The notes beneath the pieces were generated by a model. It was given only the letters and a program-made list of their open reading frames with translations. It was not told the origin of the DNA and made no database searches. This document shows positions 1-5,450 of a DNA stretch of 25,728 bases, piece by piece; position 1 is the stretch's first letter; every line of letters starts with the position of its first letter. The position numbers and the translations under genes are program-made. The stretch spans positions 1 through 25,728 of the forward strand of contig CANDCW010000032.1 of assembly GCA_947383275.1 (NCBI GenBank), read 5' to 3'. This DNA is from an uncultured Bacillota bacterium (lineage in GTDB: Bacteria > Bacillota > Clostridia > Oscillospirales > Oscillospiraceae).

Positions 1-180
1 CTCCCGCTCCTGGGCTTTGGTGGCGGGGACGTTCTCCCGGATCAGGGTGACGGTGTGAATGTCCCCGACGTTCTCCCCCTTGTGCCGGGCCCGGAACTCC
101 CGGCGGGCGTCCTTTTCGTCGATGGCCGTGACGGTGTGCTCTCCGTGGATGCCCGTGGCGATGACCTTGTAATCGTTCAT
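1..180 (-). CDS. Hypothetical protein, truncated by window edge
   Basis: The first 60 codons of a leftward gene are present and the reading frame is still open at base 1. The N-terminus reads MNDYKVIATGIHGEHTVTAI and is rich in charged residues, with no membrane segment. The start is well supported: ATG at 178-180 preceded by an AGGAGGG ribosome site (188-194) seven bases upstream. It follows two Xre-type regulator genes on the same strand and is probably in their operon, so it is likely an early gene of the integrated element. I do not recognise the family and assign no function. Confidence 0.7.
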   Translation of the reverse strand, partial: MNDYKVIATGIHGEHTVTAIDEKDARREFRARHKGENVGDIHTVTLIRENVPATKAQERE

Positions 181-209
181 GTGTGTGCCCTCCTGTTTGA
201 CTTATCATG

Positions 210-692
210 CTAATTTTTCATGTGCTTCTTAATCCAGAGTTGCATTTCGTTCGCTGCGGCTCCGACATCTTGCAGGAAATCCATGACCGTCCGCATTTTT
301 TCAACTTCGTCCTGCCCAACTTTCCCGTCCTTTGCAATGCCGACAATCATTTTGCTGATTTGTTCCGCGTCTTGGAGCGCACCAAGGGCCCGGAACATCA
401 TGCGGTCAAATTCCAACATTTCGCACGGTTCCACTGTTTGCCGACCGATGGGGCACACATGGCTACAGTAAAAATTCATCAACTGTGGGGCGTCATATGC
501 GTCCGACATCAGAAGGACTTCTTCCGGGTACGGGTTAATGCTCCCAAGCTCAATCCGCGCCAAGCGTGTTCGGTCGATCCCGGTTTCCTCTGCTGCACCC
601 TCCCGGCTTGCCATTTTGTCATTGAACGATGTGGCGGCCATTCGTGCGAGGTAAAATTCACTGTTCGCCGCTTTCGTGGCCGGTTTCGACAT
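210..692 (-). CDS. Xre-family-like helix-turn-helix protein (160 aa)
   Basis: This is a soluble 160-residue protein. Residues about 28-58 resemble a helix-turn-helix (SREGAAEETGIDRTRLARIE), followed by a segment containing YCSHVCPIG around residues 74-82. This combination is typical of Xre-like regulators carried on clostridial phages and conjugative elements. The C-terminal half is predicted helical and charged, with no catalytic motif. The ribosome site is weak (GGGAAGGG about ten bases before the ATG), which may mean translation coupled to the upstream 71-aa regulator gene 71 bp away on the same strand. It probably helps control element functions. The target is unknown and DNA binding is inferred only from the helix-turn-helix likeness. 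Confidence 0.7.
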   Translation of the reverse strand: MSKPATKAANSEFYLARMAATSFNDKMASREGAAEETGIDRTRLARIELGSINPYPEEVLLMSDAYDAPQLMNFYCSHVCPIGRQTVEPCEMLEFDRMMFRALGALQDAEQISKMIVGIAKDGKVGQDEVEKMRTVMDFLQDVGAAANEMQLWIKKHMKN

Positions 693-763
693 TTATTTCA
701 TCCCTTCCCGGTAGTAAGATTCTGCTATGAAGTAGAAATTCTCCAAAACAAGGCAAATATTTA

Positions 764-979
764 TTAATTTTGCTCTGTTTCGAGGCAACACGGATCAAAA
801 AAAATGTCGTCTCCGTCATACTCCAACGCCCGCTTAATGCCAATGGCTACCGTAAGCCGCGGATTTCTTGCGCTGGTCTCAATGTTGGCCCAGCTTGTCC
901 GCGCGATCCCAGCCCGCTTTGCGGCTTCCTCTTGTGTCAACCCAAGTTCAACCCTGCGCTGTCTCATTCTCTCCCGCAT
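764..979 (-). CDS. Small Xre-family transcriptional regulator (71 aa)
   Basis: This is almost only a Cro/CI-type helix-turn-helix. Residues about 8-50 contain RVELGLTQEEAAKRAGIART and then SWANIETSARNPRL, the classic pattern with recognition helix. The start ATG (977-979) is preceded by GGAGGTG at 988-994, a strong ribosome site. It is the first gene of a leftward operon whose promoter matches the sigma-A consensus perfectly (1034-1062) and is divergent from the larger repressor gene at 1155. By analogy with lambdoid and Tn916-like switches, it is probably the Cro-like partner of that repressor. The short tail after the helix-turn-helix suggests no separate oligomerisation or ligand domain. 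Confidence 0.85.
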   Translation of the reverse strand: MRERMRQRRVELGLTQEEAAKRAGIARTSWANIETSARNPRLTVAIGIKRALEYDGDDIFFDPCCLETEQN

Positions 980-1033
980 GGCTTTAGCACCTCCTTCGCC
1001 TCTTTCTTCCCTGATTTGAAACGGGATGTTTGT

Positions 1034-1062
1034 ATTATATGTTTCATCTCAAGGAATGTCAA
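1034..1062 (-). promoter_or_regulatory. Consensus sigma-A promoter for the leftward element operon
   Basis: Read on the minus strand, the -35 is TTGACA (1057-1062) and the -10 is TATAAT (1034-1039), with exactly 17 bp between them. Both hexamers match the consensus perfectly, which implies the promoter must be held off by a repressor. A candidate operator lies in its spacer. Confidence 0.85.
1042..1057. promoter_or_regulatory. Candidate repressor operator 1
   Basis: The sequence TTTC-N8-GAAT covers the spacer of the leftward promoter. It matches 13 of 16 bases with a second site at 1083-1098 when both are aligned from GTTTCA. A protein bound here would block the leftward promoter. Assignment to the 134-aa repressor is inferred from position. 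Confidence 0.45.
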
Positions 1063-1083
1063 GCCTTTTTTGGAAAATTTCTG

Positions 1084-1099
1084 TTTCACTTCGAGGAAA
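1084..1099. promoter_or_regulatory. Candidate repressor operator 2
   Basis: The sequence TTTC-N8-GAAA is a dyad with four-base arms, just upstream of the candidate rightward promoter. Further GTTTCA half-sites occur at 1102-1107 and, inverted, at 1017-1022. The set looks like a multi-site operator region between two divergent regulator genes. Confidence 0.45.
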
Positions 1100-1102
1100 A
1101 TG

Positions 1103-1131
1103 TTTCAATTCACGTCATGGTGTGGTAAAAT
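1103..1131 (+). promoter_or_regulatory. Candidate promoter for the 134-aa repressor
   Basis: A -10 TAAAAT (1126-1131) lies 17 bp after a weak -35 TTTCAA (1103-1108). The -35 overlaps a GTTTCA half-site, consistent with autoregulation. Confidence 0.45.
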
Positions 1132-1154
1132 ACACCTGGAAAGGAAGGTCGCCT

Positions 1155-1559
1155 ATGTTTCACCAACGCTTAAAATCCCTGCGCCTGGAGCGCAATATGA
1201 CCCAGCAGGAATTGGGGGACGCCCTTGGAATACCACGCGGCACGATGGCCGGTTATGAGTCGCTTCGGGAGCCCGATGTCGCCACGATGCGGAAAATGGC
1301 CGATTATTTCGGCGTGTCTGTCGACTACCTTGTCGGTGCCACGGATGTCCGGCAACCTGCCCGTGGCGATTCCTTCCAGCTCCCTCAAATCTTGGTTACG
1401 TTGACAGACTTGGCAAATTCAAAAGCGTCCGTTTCTGAAATTATGGCTGCATTGCCTGGGCTCACTAATGACCAACTTAATCGGGTCGTCGGGTACATCC
1501 AGGCGTTACAAGCTGTATCTGAAAGCCCTGACATCCCCATTCTGGAGAAGCGCGCATAA
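1155..1559 (+). CDS. CI-like Xre-family repressor (134 aa)
   Basis: Residues about 3-62 form a Cro/CI helix-turn-helix (RLKSLRLERNMTQQELGDAL, then GIPRGTMAGYES) ending in MADYFGVSVDYLVGAT, the usual close of this domain. The C-terminal 70 residues are helical and unlike a LexA/CI peptidase, so cleavage by the SOS route is unlikely. The longer open frame from 1026 is rejected because ATG 1155 has a good ribosome site (AAGGAAGG, 1141-1148) and begins right at the domain. The gene is divergent from the 71-aa regulator and is followed by a strong terminator. It is the likely maintenance repressor of the element. Confidence 0.85.
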   Translation: MFHQRLKSLRLERNMTQQELGDALGIPRGTMAGYESLREPDVATMRKMADYFGVSVDYLVGATDVRQPARGDSFQLPQILVTLTDLANSKASVSEIMAALPGLTNDQLNRVVGYIQALQAVSESPDIPILEKRA

Positions 1560-1608
1560 AACGGGAATTGCGTCGGCTTGGCATTCCTTGGCGATGGGAC
1601 TGACGGAA

Positions 1609-1636
1609 AAAGCGGGGGGCTTATGCTCCCCGCTTT
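1609..1636 (+). terminator. Terminator after the repressor gene
   Basis: AAAGCGGGG (1609-1617) pairs with CCCCGCTTT (1628-1636). The inner bases extend the stem to 12 pairs, with one G-U pair and a TTAT loop. The run of T is short and lies within the stem end, but the hairpin is very stable and sits 50 bp after the repressor stop. Confidence 0.75.
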
Positions 1637-1644
1637 CCTGGCCT

Positions 1645-1664
1645 CGCGCGCGCACGCGCGCGTA
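1645..1664. repeat. Alternating CG tract (possible Z-DNA)
   Basis: Twenty bases alternate pyrimidine and purine without a break, almost all CG with one CA and a final TA. Such tracts can adopt left-handed DNA under supercoiling. It follows the repressor terminator directly. No function can be assigned. Confidence 0.5.
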
Positions 1665-1715
1665 AGGATTAGTACTATATATATAAGGTACTGTACTGTA
1701 CTGTTAGGGCGTTAT

Positions 1716-1738
1716 TGTCACGTTTGTCACACGTGACG
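1716..1738. repeat. TGTCAC repeat cluster, copy 1
   Basis: The 15-mer TGTCACGTTTGTCAC (1716-1730) is followed by ACGTGACG, giving two direct TGTCAC units and a TGTCAC-N2-GTGACG dyad. The same 15-mer recurs exactly at 1998-2012, which makes this a candidate binding site for integrase arm domain, excisionase or another element protein. Confidence 0.6.
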
Positions 1739-1771
1739 CACTTCTAAAATTTGCGGAAATTGTTATTGTTT

Positions 1772-1780
1772 TGTGGATAA
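1772..1780 (-). other. DnaA-box match in AT-rich tract
   Basis: TGTGGATAA is the exact reverse complement of the DnaA box TTATCCACA. TGTGAACAA at 1850-1858 and 1876-1884 each differ by one base from the relaxed consensus TGTGNAWAA, in the same orientation. A chance match is possible. Confidence 0.35.
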
Positions 1781-1997
1781 AAAATAAAAATACGCCGTTT
1801 GTCTTTCTGTTTCATTATTTTCGCCGTTTATGTCTTTTTCGTGAATACGTGTGAACAAATTGTAAACGGCATAATTGTGAACAAAAATATTTTGTGCTCT
1901 GCGGCCGTGTTTTGTTGGTATTCTCGACGTTATATCATTGAAAAAGTTATTGCAACTCTCAAAATACGGCTATTTTGATAACTAAATTTGGAAAATG

Positions 1998-2028
1998 TGT
2001 CACGTTTGTCACGTGTGACAGCGTGACA
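1998..2028. repeat. TGTCAC repeat cluster, copy 2, upstream of integrase
   Basis: This holds an exact second copy of the 15-mer at 1716-1730. It is followed by GTGTGACA, making the perfect dyad TGTCAC-GT-GTGACA (2007-2020), and by another GTGACA (2023-2028). It ends 30 bp before the integrase start, so binding here could also control integrase expression. Confidence 0.6.
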
Positions 2029-2058
2029 TGTGCGACATGATGCGATGGGGGTGGTTTT

Positions 2059-3186
2059 GTGTCCGTCTATAAAAACCCCAAAACGGGGAAATGGTATTGT
2101 ATTTTTCGGGTGACTGACTGGACGGGGAAACGGAAACAGGTGAAAAAATCCGGCTTCACCCGGCGGGCCGACGCCCTGGAATATGAGCGCGACATGCTGG
2201 CAAAGGAAAGCGGGAGCCTCGACATGACTTTCGGCGCCCTGGTTGATCTCTACATGGCCGACGTGAAGCCCCGGCTGCGGCCCACGACCTACGATTCCAA
2301 GGTCTGGACGTTTGAAAAGAAAATCCTGCCCTATTTCCGGGATCAAAACGTCACGGACATAACGCCCACGAAAATCCGCATGTGGCAGGCGGAAATGATG
2401 AGCCGGGGGTATGCCCCGACCTATCTGAAAACGATCAACGGGCAAATGACCGCCGTGTTCAACTTTGCCGTGAAATATTACGGCCTGCCCCAAAACCCGG
2501 CCGTCGCTGCGGGCTCCATGGGGAAGCGCAACGCCGACGATATGGATTTCTGGACCCTGGACGAATTTGAGCGGTTTATCGCCGGGATGGACGGCGACCC
2601 GACGGCCTCCATGGCGTTCAACCTGCTTTTCTGGACCGGGATGCGGGAGGGGGAGCTGCTGGCCCTCACTCTGAACGACGTGGATTTCAAACGCTCCGGG
2701 GTCCATATCCGGCGGAGTTATACCCGGCTGGGCCAGGAGGATTTGATCCAAGAGCCGAAAACGCCGAAAAGCCGGCGGTTCATTCCCTGCCCGGCGTTCC
2801 TGATGGACATGCTCCGGGACTATGCCGGCCGGCTGTATGAATACGACCCGGATGAGCGCCTGTTCCCCTTTACGAAACATTGGGTAAATGAACAGCTGAA
2901 GCGGTGCTGCAAACGGACGGGGGTGAAGGTGATCCGGGTGCATGATATACGCCATTCCCACGCCTCGATGCTGGTGGACAGCGGAGCCGACCCGCTCCTC
3001 ATTGCCGACCGCCTGGGCCATGAAAAGGTGTCGACCACGCTGGGCACCTACTCCCATTTGTACCCGGACCGGGGGCAGGCCCTGGCCTCCACCCTGGGCG
3101 ACCTAAAAGCCCAGCACGACCGGGAGGCGGGCGCGGATGCGCCGCGAGTGTACGACGATCCGCCGACGCCGGAGCCGGACTTCTAA
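2059..3186 (+). CDS. int: Tyrosine recombinase / phage-type integrase
   Basis: This is a 375-residue site-specific recombinase that would insert and excise the element. Residues about 1-50 form a small arm-DNA-binding domain (SVYKNPKTGKWYCIFRVTDW). Residues 55-150 form the SAM-like core-binding domain, and the catalytic domain begins near 165. The full catalytic set is visible: R196 (TGMREGE), K234 or K237, H295 and R298 (HDIRHSH), H321 (LGHEK) and the nucleophile Y331 (TYSHLY). The start is GTG at 2059 behind GGGGGTGG (2046-2053). The length is usual for Tn916/phage-type integrases and there is no sign of decay. It converges with the zinc-ribbon gene, 46 bp away. Confidence 0.95.
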   Translation: MSVYKNPKTGKWYCIFRVTDWTGKRKQVKKSGFTRRADALEYERDMLAKESGSLDMTFGALVDLYMADVKPRLRPTTYDSKVWTFEKKILPYFRDQNVTDITPTKIRMWQAEMMSRGYAPTYLKTINGQMTAVFNFAVKYYGLPQNPAVAAGSMGKRNADDMDFWTLDEFERFIAGMDGDPTASMAFNLLFWTGMREGELLALTLNDVDFKRSGVHIRRSYTRLGQEDLIQEPKTPKSRRFIPCPAFLMDMLRDYAGRLYEYDPDERLFPFTKHWVNEQLKRCCKRTGVKVIRVHDIRHSHASMLVDSGADPLLIADRLGHEKVSTTLGTYSHLYPDRGQALASTLGDLKAQHDREAGADAPRVYDDPPTPEPDF

Positions 3187-3193
3187 ACAAAAA

Positions 3194-3222
3194 AGGGCCG
3201 CCCCCGGGGTGGGGGCGGCCCT
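3194..3222 (-). terminator. Terminator of the zinc-ribbon gene, shared with int
   Basis: AGGGCCGCCCCC (3194-3205) pairs perfectly with GGGGGCGGCCCT (3211-3222) around a five-base loop. On the minus strand it is followed by six T, so it is a standard terminator for the leftward gene. On the plus strand it lacks a T run but could still slow int transcription. Confidence 0.85.
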
Positions 3223-3232
3223 GCGGTCACTC

Positions 3233-3682
3233 TTAAATTTTCGCCCCACAGCTGGAGCAGAATTTTGCGCCGGGCTCTACCTTCGCCCCGCACGCCGAAC
3301 AAAACGACTTGGCCGCGGGCGCGGCCTCCTCCGGGGCGCCCGGCTGATCCTGGACGTCTCCGGCCATGGCCTTGTCAAAGGCGGCCTGCCATTCCTTCGG
3401 CTTGGCGATGCCGTACTTGATGACGGTGCCGTCCTTTTTGGTGATGGTCAGCGCATGGCCGAGCCGGAAGCGGTCGGCCGTCGCCGTGGCGATGTCCTCC
3501 AGGGGGATGTCGTACTCATACGACCCCTTCGTCGCGTTCACCAGGACGCCCATGACCATGATTTTCGCCATGCTGTGCTTGCTGTAAATAAACCGCTTCG
3601 TCGTGAGGATGCCGTGGCCGTTCTTTACCACGAGCCCCGCCACCTGGTTCGTGATGCCCTCCATCAAAATTTTTTCTTCCAT
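3233..3682 (-). CDS. PH-like domain protein with C-terminal zinc ribbon (149 aa)
   Basis: Residues about 1-95 resemble a bacterial PH/GRAM-like fold (MEGITNQVAGLVVKNGHGIL, then TTKRFIYSKHS, and TITKKDGTVIKYGIAKPKEW). A linker of Ala/Pro/Glu leads to a zinc ribbon with two CxxC pairs, CSACG and CSSCG, at the C-terminus. No signal peptide or membrane segment is seen. The start is ATG 3682 behind GGAGGA; the longer frame to 3907 is rejected because it has no comparable ribosome site and would run through the guaA terminator. It lies between int and guaA, so it may be element cargo, or a host gene if the junction is nearer to int. Function unknown. Confidence 0.8.
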   Translation of the reverse strand: MEEKILMEGITNQVAGLVVKNGHGILTTKRFIYSKHSMAKIMVMGVLVNATKGSYEYDIPLEDIATATADRFRLGHALTITKKDGTVIKYGIAKPKEWQAAFDKAMAGDVQDQPGAPEEAAPAAKSFCSACGAKVEPGAKFCSSCGAKI

Positions 3683-3801
3683 GGTTGATTCCTCCAATGA
3701 AATAATATCGTGACGCCGCTCTGTAGATGGCTCCCTGCCGTCGGCCCTCCTTTCGATCAACTGCCGCGGTGTTACCTTTTTGTTACTCCGGCAAAAAAGA
3801 G

Positions 3802-3838
3802 CCCCGGTTATGTGCATTTTATAACACACAAACCGGGG
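3802..3838 (-). terminator. Terminator downstream of guaA (bidirectional)
   Basis: CCCCGGTT (3802-3809) pairs with AACCGGGG (3831-3838). Inside, TGTG (3811-3814) pairs with CACA (3827-3830), with one bulged A. On the minus strand the hairpin is followed by CTCTTTTTT, ending guaA transcription. T-rich sequence on the other side (3840-3845) makes it usable from both directions. Confidence 0.85.
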
Positions 3839-3891
3839 ATTTTTTGTCAAAAAATGCACAAAACAAACTTTTTTGCACGTGTACTTGAAAA

Positions 3892-3925
3892 ACCTGTCTA
3901 TTCCCACTCAATCGTCGCCGGGGGC
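3892..3925. other. Candidate attachment site (attR) at the guaA 3' end
   Basis: The last guaA codons (ATIEWE and stop) lie here, 0.7 kb from the end of a tyrosine integrase gene. This coding end is a known hotspot for integrase-mediated insertion, where the incoming copy restores the gene end. The core repeat cannot be shown because the other junction is outside the window. Confidence 0.35.
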
Positions 3926-5433
3926 TTGCTGGTAATATCATACACAATTCGATTGATTCCTTTAACTTCATTTACAATGCGGGCGGAAACCCGGTCCAAC
4001 AGCGTGTAAGGGATATGGGCCCAATCGGCGGTCATAAAATCGGAAGTAGTCACTGCCCGGAGGGCCAGCGTGTAATCGTAAGTGCGGCCATCCCCCATAA
4101 CGCCTACGGAGCGGGTGTTGGTGAGGACGGCGAAATACTGGTTAAGATGTTTGTCTTCCCCGGCCTTGGCCACCTCTTCCCGAAAAATGAAGTCGGCCTG
4201 ACGGAGCATATCGGCTTTTTCCTTCGTGATATTTCCAATGATGCGGATCGCCAGACCCGGTCCTGGGAATGGCTGGCGGGACACCAAATACTCGGGCAGG
4301 CCCAATTCGCGGCCCAGCTGGCGGACCTCATCCTTAAACAACATCCGCAGGGGCTCCACAATTTCCTTAAAATCCACATAGTCGGGAAGACCGCCCACGT
4401 TATGGTGGCTCTTGATCACAGCGGCATCCCCCGCCCCCGACTCAATAACGTCGGGGTAGATGGTCCCCTGGGCCAAAAAGTCCACGGTCCCAACTTGCCT
4501 GGCCTCTTCCTCAAATACTCGGATAAACTCCTGGCCGATGATCTTTCGCTTGTGTTCCGGTTCATCCACCCCGTCCAGCTTCCGTAAAAAACGGGTTTCG
4601 GCGTCAACCCGGACAAAGTTCAAGTCCCATTTAGAAAATGCGTCCTCCACCTCGTCCGCCTCATTGAGGCGCATCAGGCCGTGGTCTACAAACACGCAGG
4701 TGAGCTGGCTGCCCACCGCCTCGGCCAGCAGCGCCGCGGCTACGGAGGAGTCTACCCCGCCGGACAGGGCCAGCAAAACCTTGCCTCCGCCGATTTTCTC
4801 CCGAAGCTGGGCGATGGCGGTGTTTTTGTAGCCGCCCATGGTCCAGTCGCCCTTAGCATGGCAGACCTCATAGAGGAAGTTGCGGATCATGTCTGCGCCG
4901 TGTTCGGTGTGATTGACCTCGGGGTGGAACTGGACGCCATAAAAGCCCCGCTCCTCGTCGGCGATGGCTACATTGGGGCAGGCGTCGGAGCGGGCGGTGA
5001 GCGCAAAGCGGTCCGGGACCCTGGCCATATAATCCCCGTGGCTCATCCAGGATATGCCCTGGCCGGGCAGACCCTTGAACAGCTTGCAGCTGGTATCGTA
5101 GCAGGTGACAGTCTTGCCGTACTCCCGTGCGGAGCTGTCCTGCGCCGGGGTGACCTGTCCGCCCAGGCTTTGGGCGATGAGCTGACAGCCGTAGCAGATG
5201 CCCAGAATGGGCACGCCCCAGCTGAAGATGTCCGGATCTACCTGGGGCGAGCCCTCCAGGTAGACAGACTGCGGCCCGCCGGTGAAGATTATGCCAATGG
5301 GCTCCATAGCCCGCAGTTCAGACAGGGGGGCGGTGTAGGGCTTGACCTCGCAATATACGCTGCATTCCCGGACCCGGCGGGCAATGAGCTGGTTATACTG
5401 TCCTCCAAAATCAATGATTAAAACCTTTTCCAT
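3898..5433 (-). CDS. guaA: GMP synthase, glutamine-hydrolysing
   Basis: It converts XMP, ATP and glutamine to GMP in the last step of guanine nucleotide synthesis. The 511-residue protein has the normal length. Residues 1-200 are a class I glutamine amidotransferase with nucleophile C80 (ILGICYGCQ) and H170/E172 (FHPEV). The ATP pyrophosphatase domain follows with the PP-loop SGGVDSS at 224-230. The C-terminal dimerisation domain ends in the canonical ATIEWE. The start ATG 5433 has a GGAGGG site; the upstream extension in the open frame overlaps asnB and is rejected. It lies 17 bp after asnB, so it is the third gene of the glutamine-linked operon. Both active sites look intact. Confidence 0.97.
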   Translation of the reverse strand: MEKVLIIDFGGQYNQLIARRVRECSVYCEVKPYTAPLSELRAMEPIGIIFTGGPQSVYLEGSPQVDPDIFSWGVPILGICYGCQLIAQSLGGQVTPAQDSSAREYGKTVTCYDTSCKLFKGLPGQGISWMSHGDYMARVPDRFALTARSDACPNVAIADEERGFYGVQFHPEVNHTEHGADMIRNFLYEVCHAKGDWTMGGYKNTAIAQLREKIGGGKVLLALSGGVDSSVAAALLAEAVGSQLTCVFVDHGLMRLNEADEVEDAFSKWDLNFVRVDAETRFLRKLDGVDEPEHKRKIIGQEFIRVFEEEARQVGTVDFLAQGTIYPDVIESGAGDAAVIKSHHNVGGLPDYVDFKEIVEPLRMLFKDEVRQLGRELGLPEYLVSRQPFPGPGLAIRIIGNITKEKADMLRQADFIFREEVAKAGEDKHLNQYFAVLTNTRSVGVMGDGRTYDYTLALRAVTTSDFMTADWAHIPYTLLDRVSARIVNEVKGINRIVYDITSKPPATIEWE

Positions 5434-5450
5434 CGTTTCCCTCCGTCTGT

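Larger units (their letters stand above)
1560..2058. other. Non-coding AT-rich control region before the integrase
   Basis: No credible gene is seen in these 499 bases. In order the stretch holds: a terminator (1609-1636); an alternating purine-pyrimidine tract (1645-1664); an AGTAC/GTACT inverted repeat (1671-1692) running into a triple ACTGT repeat (1690-1704); a first TGTCAC cluster (1716-1738); a perfect DnaA-box match (1772-1780); two CGCCGTTT copies (1793-1800 and 1822-1829) and an inverted AAACGGC (1864-1870); two TGTGAACAA copies (1850-1858 and 1876-1884); and a second TGTCAC cluster (1998-2028). It is probably a recombination-arm or origin-like region of the element. Confidence 0.6.
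1..3897. mobile_element. Right part of an integrated element (ICE, island or prophage) ending near guaA
   Basis: Seen: two Xre-type regulators and a divergent repressor, a 500-bp repeat-rich non-coding stretch, and a complete tyrosine integrase that reads toward the 3' end of guaA. Known: the 3' end of guaA is a recurrent integration site for genomic islands whose integrase lies next to the junction. Inference: the element spans the left edge of the window and ends at or just before the guaA stop codon at 3898. The left end is outside the window, so no direct repeat can be shown. The right limit could instead lie between the integrase and the zinc-ribbon gene (3187-3232). No conjugation, capsid or replication genes are visible, so the element type is undecided. 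Confidence 0.5.

Noticed and set aside
1716..2028. CRISPR array
   Set aside because: The repeats are short, few and irregularly spaced, with no uniform spacers and no cas genes.
1930..3057. Minus-strand open frame of 375 codons
   Set aside because: It is antisense to the integrase, whose catalytic residues are all present.
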